Source of the DNA: Pirellulaceae bacterium
Lineage (GTDB): Bacteria > Planctomycetota > Planctomycetia > Pirellulales > Thermoguttaceae
Assembly (NCBI GenBank): GCA_012744395.1
Contig: JAAYCB010000246.1
Span: 1-44,454 of the forward strand
DNA: 44,454 nt
Direction: 5' to 3'
In this document: in pieces, positions 39,801 through 44,454 of the stretch
Layout of the letters: every line of letters begins with the position of its first letter
How positions within the stretch are numbered: position 1 is the stretch's first letter
Position numbers and translations under genes: made by a program
The notes under the pieces: model-generated
What the model was told of the DNA's origin: nothing
Database searches by the model: none
The model's input: only the letters and a program-made list of their open reading frames with translations

Positions 39801-41121
39801 CCACGCTCCCGATCGATCCAGCCCCCAGTTTGCCGGCCAGCCCGAGGGAAAACGAAAGCGAGAACAGCGAGGCTCCGAGGAGCGTGAACGCCCCAATCAA
39901 CGTCTCCAGTTCGACGGTCTTGAGGGCGGCCAGCACGCGGCGATGCAAAACCACCGGAACCCCGAACACGGCGGCGGCCGCGGCTCCGAACCCGGCCAGC
40001 GCCCAGGGGCCGGCGACCAGCCGTGGGGCGACGGACAAGACCACGATCGACGCCGTTGGACCGAGGATCGCGGCCGCGAGGTGCCAGGGCCGGTCGGGCA
40101 CGAATACGCGGCCCGCAAGCGTCACCACGTAGGCGAACAGGCCGATCGACGCCGCTTCCGCCGCAACCACGGTCCACTGGTCTCCAAAACCCGCCACCGA
40201 CAGATAGCCGAGCGGCACGAGCAACAGCGAGATGGCCAGCAGCCCGCGGCCGGTCGTCTGCAACTGCCAGCGGTGGTGGGCATAAAGCCCGACAAGCAGG
40301 CCCGAGAGAATCGCCGCGGCGGAGGCAGTGAACTTCAAGACCGGGTATTCCTGGAGGGTCTCCCAGAAACTGATCACCAAGATCACCGACGCACCGACGA
40401 TCAGCAGTCCGCCGAGCAGGACGCCGAGCAGTTCGGCCACCGGGATCTCGCGTTCTTCGAGGAACGCGTGGAGCAGCTCCGCCCAGGTCTTCCGGGGCGG
40501 CCGCGGGGCAACCGGCGGCTTCGGCTTGGCCGGCCTGGCCGGCCGCCGTGGCAGAGCGGGCGCGGGCCCAGCACCTGCCGCCGGCGGAGCCAGCGGCGGT
40601 TTGGAAACCGGCTTGGGCGCCGCGGGCGGCGTTGCGGGAGCGGGCCGCGCGATCGGTTCTTCAACGGCCGGGCGCTTCGCCGCGACCGGTTCGACCACGA
40701 TCGCTTCGATCGGCGACTCGGCCGGCGGGCTAACCGCGGCCGCTCCCGGCGCGTGCCGCGCTGCCGGCAGTTCAAGCAGCGCCTGCCGTTCCGCCTGGAC
40801 CGTACCGAGCAGCTTCTCGGCGGCCTCTGGCTTGATTCTTCCGGTCTCCTGCCAGCGCTGCAATTGCCGCCGCGTGGCAGCCAGGTCGGCCAGCCGGATC
40901 GCATTTCCTTCGTAAATCGCCAGCCCGCACCACTCGCATCGCGGCTGGGCGGCGGAAGTGGCCCGCTGGCACCACGGGCAAGGGATGCGGAGAGACTCGC
41001 GGGTCGTCGTCGGCCCGAACAGCAGACGCACGGCAGCGGCGATGATCACCCAGATTGCATGGCCGACGAGCGTGATGATCGCCAGCGCGATGAATAGGAA
41101 GACGAGGGCTTCGGCCGGCAT
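33832..41121 (-). CDS. Giant polytopic membrane protein with N-terminal zinc ribbon (2429 residues)
   Basis: Start ATG 41121 (MPAEALVFLFIALAIIT) has GAAAGG about 8 nt upstream; the frame is open upstream to 41373 but without family features. The first helix (5-35) is followed by a zinc ribbon C48-x2-C51 ... C62-x2-C65, a helix-rich segment (LADLAATRRQLQRWQETGRI), a Pro/Ala-rich linker (about 130-220), then roughly 2,000 residues of Ala/Leu/Trp-rich hydrophobic helices in which dozens of membrane segments can be seen, ending in a soluble basic tail (QILETFERFWNWQRRDLLPG). The layout recalls very large multi-helix SCO7613-type proteins of actinobacteria. No transporter or enzyme motif was recognised. 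The role is unknown. Confidence 0.8.
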   Translation of the reverse strand: MPAEALVFLFIALAIITLVGHAIWVIIAAAVRLLFGPTTTRESLRIPCPWCQRATSAAQPRCEWCGLAIYEGNAIRLADLAATRRQLQRWQETGRIKPEAAEKLLGTVQAERQALLELPAARHAPGAAAVSPPAESPIEAIVVEPVAAKRPAVEEPIARPAPATPPAAPKPVSKPPLAPPAAGAGPAPALPRRPARPAKPKPPVAPRPPRKTWAELLHAFLEEREIPVAELLGVLLGGLLIVGASVILVISFWETLQEYPVLKFTASAAAILSGLLVGLYAHHRWQLQTTGRGLLAISLLLVPLGYLSVAGFGDQWTVVAAEAASIGLFAYVVTLAGRVFVPDRPWHLAAAILGPTASIVVLSVAPRLVAGPWALAGFGAAAAAVFGVPVVLHRRVLAALKTVELETLIGAFTLLGASLFSLSFSLGLAGKLGAGSIGSVAAAADWLSIGISIAAAMVLAFALTLNQRLAGRAGLASWRAAATAVALASILGLVGGLAMAWPLPKLVLAVALLDTCGLAWIAFQCRFPWAHGGAIATGAVAWLVGYHWISGGLPAVPSDGLAAAMIRTAAGGASGPILAVFCGLLAGAAAMLARAKRAGDARVYAIGAGVAAVVSLSASAWAAGDEGGRAVPMAMAVFGAYGAASLAVNGWIRLPALAHAGLALLTGSLAWGLYWIAPTPSPVWIGALGIEALGLALAACGLGRLAGGTPSDTKPLVTAKRLVDAYRMPVVDMADIVAALTVAAAAVVLLPKLDQITGSPWTVAAFAAAAAAWLVNAWTRTSPERTWIGSGLVFLGLAHSLVYNYPSALREPWLDAALLHATLAVAATLATRFGLTAASQAPQERITRVLLGPVSQSALVSSTLALPLLLVSSWDHALNLSLCLFWLSAIWLVVAAMNRWPGLVTAAQAVICLASVTAASAWMKSHPWNASGQIDFLDLRTWQTYGASLAIVCLGWAAARAGLRRFEPAARLIDPEWPSLDRVVAGALCGAQLLVAAGAVIPAIGHEMGSVPATFAAAALRQAASPAAWLLWGGLAATCAVAAWSRWREADLAAGLILLGTAPWLGGAAVGSNLDAASALRWASAAALAAATALVACRRPLERLATAAGARIEIGPSGPRLARAIVLLTTLVPVLAITVLAALLPLSGTPPAGPAAGSFFSQLAPASSYLVPLLVSIAALVVLAWRESSSGYAFSAGLVAQLSAGLACWMPPVGRLGAVEWALVWYSVAITGAAWATAWMVARRWVDVWREQRPGRASLLMRLQLGIGAAAAGLVLVPGLFGLLFDLPTSPSSISAAAGGWLGWLAFLAVVGATVFHQLDVGRPVPADVAGLAGLALIGLAACTVAALSGPLGLAAHGQLWGFHMMMLGWAAYAVMIAIATWWLSAHVHAAGAEGPPQALVRAANVWVIASGALAVLLGLVAAGLLQPKEEGLWAAAAIGLAAAAAASMGVWRRQEAWAFVAGLGVNLAASLTVSYYRAVLDDWSSLLLLVEANVIAGAAVALAWLGVGNRLSRLQERQVWSGPLLALQIALTSAGAAAIVAPALVALLTLPGELPAGWLMQIGSGPGAVAVGLAFVAAGWYLSETRPRRVIHAIGGGLGAAGVLLGAGSLRWTAWFALDEWLPYHVMIAFWSVAALLLLAVGAAVGRAGSRPSARPALARLGEVFQPESARLWHFGLALSAVVAGLAWCGADPQRPYWAGGLALAAALGAGGAAIWRRHAEDVLLSGLLVNVAGTVAWLAWREHPLAGLVETNAICLAAAAILWTIAARLAPARVARLPLGEREVCFAELAVHAALVLLAGLAAVLVTLDLEAIAHPIADRWTWTAIVAVALALVLRLAIDRSPRWLMGLYCLGLFAVACGLDARAAGPGPFCWLAGPELAGYALAAAAAFGLLRSGYLPWAGEPAGEEGEEVEESGNGFVPAQFALAATAGVLAIATALTGSFDALVRPGLAWLGPGRWSGPLAAAALLPAAWLMARGTSGRFQAGWRYAALAAAALLLATVGWAWLPAADVNMLNQTAVLMVAAILMVLVAGVVLPRIAAEGDPWAVCGRRMTAGLGGLAGVALAAILIQEAWLFEPEGGAPMATWSVVCVTAALAGLIVALLTFAVSPARDPLRLSGRGRTFYVYASEAIGGLIALHLYLAEPNLFQLGLMEQYWMLLVIGIAFLGAGLSEWFHRLGMPVLGEPLANTAVFLPLVPAVGYWIPSQVHPASSLAGSSPAVWFFASLFYGVLAATKRSKAFSFLALGSLSAAFCLLWQRMDLGLAEHVQLYGIPIGLAILVAEQIHHRELPGGVAAGMRYMALSFVYLTSSAEFLWEIGRTPWMPLALVALAVLGVLAGVFLRIRSFVIVGFTSLALVIVSLIYYAGIDQQHTWVLGVSLLLLGIAIFAFFMVFEKKKPQILETFERFWNWQRRDLLPGNGRDLTKR

Positions 41122-41329
41122 TGCAAACGCCTTTCTCTCCAGCGGCGGAGACCGAACTGGGCTGGACACTGCCTCGCAACCGGGTTTCAAGAAAAGTGTA
41201 GCCCTTCTGCATCGATCAGGCTCAGCATCGCCCTGAATATAACGCATTCCCCGAACTGCCGTTGCCGGCCAGAACAAAGAAGCATCCCGAGGCATCAAGC
41301 TATCCCCCACCTCCCCCGAAAGTGGCATG
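41122..41329. other. Intergenic region upstream of the giant membrane protein gene
   Basis: It should hold the promoter of the minus-strand giant gene and lies just before the transposon end. I see no gene and no clear promoter. Confidence 0.4.
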
Positions 41330-41355
41330 CAGTTCCGGGGACGCCGCAGTTCCGG

Positions 41356-41410
41356 CAGTTCCGGGGACGCCATACATAACTAGCAGTTCCGGGGACGCCA
41401 TACATAACTA
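41356..41410 (+). repeat. Two direct 27-bp REP-like copies
   Basis: Copies at 41356-41382 and 41384-41410 are identical and separated by one base. Each begins CAGTTCCGGGGACG and ends CATACATAACTA. They are the left boundary of the RAYT element; an inverted copy lies at 42110-42136. Confidence 0.9.
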
Positions 41411-41446
41411 TTGACGGGAAATGAGGGTCTTGGTAGATTCACGTTC

Positions 41447-42112
41447 ATGGCACGACTTGCACGGGTGGTAATTGCTGGTATGCCGCATCACGTGACCCAA
41501 CGGGGGAACCGTCGGCAGGCCACTTTCTTTTGCGACGAGGACTATTCGGCGTATCTGGAACTGATGGGCCAGTGGTGTCAGGAAGTGGGCGTGGCGATCT
41601 GGGCTTATTGCCTGATGCCCAATCACGTCCACCTGATTGCGGTGCCGAAGTCGGCGGACGGCTTGCGGCGGGGGATCGGCGAGGCGCATCGCCGCTACAC
41701 GCGGCGTGTGAATTTTCGCGAAGGCTGGCGAGGCCATCTTTGGCAAGGCCGCTTCGCATCCTTCGTGATGGACGAGCCTTATCTGTTGGCGGCGGCGCGG
41801 TATATCGAACTCAACCCGGTTCGCGCCGGGCTGGTCGTCGCGCCAAGCGATTATCGCTGGAGCAGCGCGCGGGCCCATTTGAAAGGAAAGGACGACGCGT
41901 TGGTGCAAGTCGCGCCGTTGCTGGCGATGACGGGCAAGTGGCGTCAACTTCTCACCAGTGCGGTGAGCGAAGAGCAACTTCGACAATTTCGCGAACATGA
42001 GCGAACCGGCCGCGTTTTGGGGGACGATGCTTTTCAGCGGCGGCTGGAGAAGAAACTTGGCCGCGTGCTGCGCCGCCAAAAACCGGGCCCTAAACGGCAG
42101 ACGGCAGAATAG
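41447..42112 (+). CDS. REP-associated tyrosine transposase (Y1_Tnp/IS200-like)
   Basis: A 221-residue Y1 HUH nuclease. It starts MARLARVVIAGMPHHVTQRG, has the HUH motif PNHVHLIA (H60, H62) and catalytic Tyr119 in ARYIELNPVRAG, and ends with a basic stretch. These enzymes nick single-stranded DNA at REP hairpins through a Tyr-DNA bond and are often single-copy and domesticated in bacteria. The start was set at ATG 41447 (an earlier in-frame start at 41411 lies beside the left-end repeat). The stop is part of the right repeat. The active-site residues are intact. Confidence 0.93.
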   Translation: MARLARVVIAGMPHHVTQRGNRRQATFFCDEDYSAYLELMGQWCQEVGVAIWAYCLMPNHVHLIAVPKSADGLRRGIGEAHRRYTRRVNFREGWRGHLWQGRFASFVMDEPYLLAAARYIELNPVRAGLVVAPSDYRWSSARAHLKGKDDALVQVAPLLAMTGKWRQLLTSAVSEEQLRQFREHERTGRVLGDDAFQRRLEKKLGRVLRRQKPGPKRQTAE

Positions 42113-42136
42113 TTGTGTATGGCGTCCCCGGAACTC
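42110..42136 (-). repeat. Inverted right end of the RAYT element
   Basis: TAGTTGTGTATGGCGTCCCC, then GGAACTC, is the reverse complement of the left-end copies with a T-to-C type change in the ATAACTA part. Further on, TGCCGGAACT matches the outer AGTTCCGGCA. Together about 38 bp of the two ends are inverted repeats. Confidence 0.85.
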
Positions 42137-42149
42137 TGCCGGAACTCGT

Positions 42150-42173
42150 GCTGAAGGCTGACCGCTGAAGGCT
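42150..42173 (+). repeat. Two direct GCTGAAGGCT copies
   Basis: GCTGAAGGCT occurs at 42150-42159 and again at 42164-42173, just outside the right RAYT end and before the aldo/keto reductase gene. They resemble short dispersed GCTGA-type intergenic repeats; significance unclear. Confidence 0.5.
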
Positions 42174-42190
42174 ATTCCAAGGCTGCACTC

Positions 42191-43177
42191 ATGAAATACC
42201 GTTTGCTCGGCAAGACCGGTTGGAGCGTCTCGGAGATTGGCTTTGGCGGATGGGCCCTTGGCGGCCAGTGGGGAGGGCAGGACGAGGCCGATTCGGTGGC
42301 CGCGCTCGACGCGGCGATCGATCGGGGCGTGAATTTTATCGACACGGCCCAGGGCTATGGCGAGGGGCGGAGCGAGCGGGTGATCGCCAAGGTGCTGCCC
42401 GGGCGGCGCGACCAGGTCTTCGTGGCAACGAAGACGCCGCCGGCCCCGGGCCCCTGGCCGCCGTCCCCATACTGCAAGGCCGAGGAGCGCTATCCCGAAT
42501 CGTACCTGCGGGCGAACGTCGAGGAGCGGCTCTCCAATCTCCAGACCGACTGCCTCGACCTCCTGCAACTGCACACCTGGACCCGGGCCTGGAATCGCGA
42601 CCCGGCGCCGCTGGAGATCCTCGCCCGGCTCCGCGAGGAAGGCAAGCTCAAGCGGATCGGCATCTCCACGCCCGAACAGGACCAGAATGCGGCGGTCGAG
42701 CTGATGCGCCGCGGCCTGATCGACACGGTGCAGGTGATCTACAACCTGTTCGAACAGGAACCGGCGGCCGAACTCCTCCCGGTCGCCAGGGAGACGAATA
42801 CCGGTGTGATCGTCCGCGTCGTTTTCGACGAAGGTGCTCTGACGGGCAAGTACAAGGCGGGGCACCGTTTTCCGGAGAACGATTTCCGCAGCCGGTACTT
42901 CGCCGGCGACCGGCTGGAGCGGACGGTCGGCCGGGTCGAGCAGATTCGCCGCGACGTGGCCGAAGCCGGGCTTGGCGACACGCACACGTTGGCCGACGTG
43001 GCGATCAAGTTTGCCCTCGCCGATCCTGCGGTAAGCACGGTGATTACGGGGATTCGCAATGCGGACCAGGCGCGGCTAAACGCGGCAGCGTGCGACAAGC
43101 CCGATCTGCCGGGGCCGCTGCTGGCGACACTCCGGCGACACAACTGGTTGCGTGGGGTGTGGTATTCGGGCAAATGA
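42191..43177 (+). CDS. Aldo/keto reductase
   Basis: A 328-residue AKR of the (beta/alpha)8 NADPH-dependent oxidoreductase superfamily, predicted cytoplasmic. The catalytic tetrad is complete: D51 and Y56 in FIDTAQGYGEG, K81 in ATKTPP and H128 in LLQLHTW. The fold ends with ITGIRNADQ, the phosphate-binding loop region near the C-terminus. The N-terminus MKYRLLGKTGWSVSEIGFGG is typical of the YdhF/Tas-like general group. The substrate cannot be inferred. It stands alone with a 351-nt gap on its right; its start is about 40 nt from the RAYT end. Confidence 0.93.
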   Translation: MKYRLLGKTGWSVSEIGFGGWALGGQWGGQDEADSVAALDAAIDRGVNFIDTAQGYGEGRSERVIAKVLPGRRDQVFVATKTPPAPGPWPPSPYCKAEERYPESYLRANVEERLSNLQTDCLDLLQLHTWTRAWNRDPAPLEILARLREEGKLKRIGISTPEQDQNAAVELMRRGLIDTVQVIYNLFEQEPAAELLPVARETNTGVIVRVVFDEGALTGKYKAGHRFPENDFRSRYFAGDRLERTVGRVEQIRRDVAEAGLGDTHTLADVAIKFALADPAVSTVITGIRNADQARLNAAACDKPDLPGPLLATLRRHNWLRGVWYSGK

Positions 43178-43528
43178 CACACCCCTGGAGCTTTGGAGAG
43201 TTCCGGAAAGGACGAGCCCTGCAAGCCCTGAAAGGGCGAAACAGGGCGGACTCGGCCCAGCGGTGCCGCCCGACCCAAAACGTGTTGACCGGATGGAGCG
43301 GAAGATGGACCGCCAGCACGAAGGTTCGCAGATTCTCCGATTAACCCAGCCAACGCGAGCAAAAAGCTGACGTGCACCTTTCGCCGCCTTTTCACGCTGG
43401 AGTGGATTTGCCGGCCGTGTTGGTTTCTGGTATCTATTGATGGTCCCCCGCGTTCATCCGGCCAGGTCTTGCCGCGCTGCCGGGCTGCGTGTCGGCGGGA
43501 AATGGGGAACTGAGAACAGGAGCGTGTC
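43178..43528. other. Intergenic region with dispersed-type repeat
   Basis: No convincing gene. GCCCTG (43225-43230) and CAGGGC (43242-43247) flank AAAGGGCGAAA, which I recall as a common planctomycete intergenic repeat. A TTGCCG/TATCTA pair with a 17-nt spacer (43408-43436) is the only, weak, promoter candidate for the metallopeptidase gene. Confidence 0.45.
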
Positions 43529-44167
43529 ATGGAATCGACACGATTGCACCCGCACCACGGTCGGGGTGTGGCGAGGTCGGCGGGTTTCGACTTCACGGCG
43601 CGGATTCGCCCCATCTGTGCAGACATGACCCGCCGCGTGCCCGAGCTGGCGCACATCGATTTCGGCCGCGTCGCCGTGAGTTTCCGCCAGGCCCGGAAGG
43701 CGGTTTCCCACGGCATGTACGCATCGCTGACGCCGTTGCGTTTTGCCGGCGGGGCGCGGTCCACCGTCCGCGGCCGCCGCGCGTGGGGCATTCAGCGGCT
43801 CGAAGACGCGTCCGGCCGGGAAATGCTCTACATCCTGAATTTCTACCTGCCGCGATTCCTCGACTTGGGGTTCCGCGAGAAGCTGACGACGATCGTTCAC
43901 GAACTCTGGCACATCAGCCCCGAGTTCAACGGGGATCTGCGGCGGTTCGGCGGCCGGTGCTATGCCCATACCGGGTCGCAAAAGGAATTCGACGCCAAGG
44001 CCGAGCGCCTCGCGGACGACTGGCTGTCGCTAAACCCGCCGCTGGAGCTGTACGACTTCCTGCACCACGACTTCCGCAAGCTGAATGCCCTCCACGGACC
44101 GATCTACGGCACAAAAATCCCCAACCCGAAGCTATTCCCCCTGGAAGCCGCCGCGCGGAAGAGTTGA
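43529..44167 (+). CDS. Putative zinc metallopeptidase (HELWH)
   Basis: A 212-residue soluble protein with IVHELWHISPEFNGDLRRFG, an HEXXH motif (H124, E125, H128) in a helix, followed by a HTGSQKEFD segment that could supply a third ligand. The overall arrangement resembles the putative phage-type metallopeptidase family (PF18894-like), but I am not sure of the family. No signal peptide or membrane segment. ATG 43529 has AGGAG about 8 nt upstream. The N-terminal 60 residues contain ADMTRRVPELAHIDFGRVAV, a typical lead-in. It may act on proteins or be a domestication of a phage gene. The right flank (44168-44454) holds no gene. Confidence 0.8.
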   Translation: MESTRLHPHHGRGVARSAGFDFTARIRPICADMTRRVPELAHIDFGRVAVSFRQARKAVSHGMYASLTPLRFAGGARSTVRGRRAWGIQRLEDASGREMLYILNFYLPRFLDLGFREKLTTIVHELWHISPEFNGDLRRFGGRCYAHTGSQKEFDAKAERLADDWLSLNPPLELYDFLHHDFRKLNALHGPIYGTKIPNPKLFPLEAAARKS

Positions 44168-44454
44168 GCCCGCGGCCCGGTCTCACTCGAGAGCGATACG
44201 AACTCGGCGGAAGATGGCGCTAGTGGACCGCGATCGGGAGATGCGGATTCAAGCCCCGGAGACCCGGCAGTGCGGCGAGATTGAAGATCATGCAAGCTCA
44301 TTGGTAGGATGGGCATTCCTGCCCGTCGTTCTTTGTCGGGCGGGAACGCCCAACCTACATCATTGAAGGAACCCTGACATCATTTCTGAAATGGACCACT
44401 TAGTTCCTCGCGAGCCAGCGCGATTCCCGCGCCGGCGTTTCTCGGGGCAAGAGC
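44168..44454. other. Right-edge intergenic sequence
   Basis: Nothing gene-like is visible up to the right edge except the hairpin described separately. Confidence 0.4.
44304..44358. repeat. Long imperfect hairpin (dispersed-repeat type)
   Basis: GTAGGATGGGCATTCC (44304-44319) with TGCCCGTC continues the left arm to 44327. The right arm, 44335-44358, is GTCGGGCGGGAACGCC followed by CAACCTAC. The arms match at 20 of 24 positions, with a 7-nt loop. The GTAGG...TGGGC...GCCC layout resembles repeats dispersed between planctomycete genes. Confidence 0.65.

Larger units (their letters stand above)
41330..42150 (+). mobile_element. RAYT element with inverted ends and REP-like repeats
   Basis: A single transposase gene lies between inverted copies of one sequence. 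On the left are a short copy (CAGTTCCGGGGACGCC, 41330-41345), then AGTTCCGGCAGTTCCGGGGA beginning the outer end at 41348, and two 27-bp identical copies ending in CGCCATACATAACTA (41356-41382 and 41384-41410). On the right, 42110-42136 is the reverse complement of the same motif with one or two changes, followed by TGCCGGAACT. The transposase stop codon TAG is the first triplet of the right copy. This is the structure of a REP-associated tyrosine transposase unit. Confidence 0.85.

Noticed and set aside
38344..41097. A 917-residue plus-strand frame opposite the giant membrane protein, and further overlapping frames around 33,500-38,300
   Set aside because: Arg/Gln/Pro-rich translation typical of the antisense of Ala/Leu-rich membrane codons; no motifs.
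41330..41410. Repeated short sequence that might suggest a CRISPR array
   Set aside because: The copies abut each other with no spacers, are few, and have an inverted copy after the transposase gene; this is a RAYT/REP arrangement.
43408..43436. TTGCCG-17-TATCTA as a promoter for the metallopeptidase gene
   Set aside because: Only 4 of 6 and 3 of 6 matches; too weak to list as a feature.

Overview
The window is high-GC bacterial DNA that looks like a member of the Planctomycetota, probably Pirellulales-like. The evidence is a DUF1559/H-X9-DG prepilin-like protein, a soluble Ser/Thr kinase of planctomycete type, a fused NagB/PIG-L protein, several very large secreted or membrane proteins, and dispersed intergenic hairpin repeats. 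Most genes are accessory or poorly characterised. The exception is the ribosomal-protein cluster at the left end.

Positions 1-7,415 (minus strand) hold the S10/spc ribosomal protein operon in canonical order: S10, L3, L4, L23, L2, S19, L22, S3, L16, L29, S17, L14, L24, L5, S14 and the first 21 codons of S8, which runs off the left edge. A good sigma70-type promoter (7387-7415) and a perfect hairpin at the very 5' end of the predicted mRNA (7359-7377) precede S10. rpsC and rplP overlap by about 62 nt in different frames. Positions 7,416-7,996 are non-coding with palindromes and short repeats.

Positions 7,997-16,999 (plus strand) hold a soluble hybrid histidine kinase (PAS-PAS-HisKA-HATPase-REC-REC-HPt) and a translationally coupled AddB-like/AddA-like helicase-nuclease pair for double-strand-break processing.

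Positions 17,135-28,021 hold secreted proteins: a GH141-like right-handed beta-helix protein, divergent from a 1151-residue protein with a glycosidase-like TIM barrel; a decayed DUF5615 (PIN-like toxin) gene that keeps its promoter-like palindrome; a DUF1559 prepilin-like protein behind a small His/Cys-rich membrane protein; and a 944-945-residue secreted protein with a degenerate TIM barrel between binding-type domains. A role in polysaccharide handling is inferred, not shown.

Positions 28,290-33,441 (plus strand) hold a 94-residue coiled-coil protein with its own terminator, a Ser/Thr kinase fused to a degenerate receiver domain, a NagB-PIG-L fusion (predicted amino-sugar deaminase/deacetylase with one catalytic residue changed), and a zinc-ribbon membrane protein. 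On the minus strand from 41,121 to 33,517 lie an enormous 2429-residue polytopic membrane protein with its own zinc ribbon and a 93-residue membrane protein.

The right end holds a REP-associated tyrosine transposase (RAYT) element with inverted ends, an aldo/keto reductase, an HEXXH metallopeptidase and a strong dispersed-type hairpin. No tRNA, rRNA or CRISPR array was seen.
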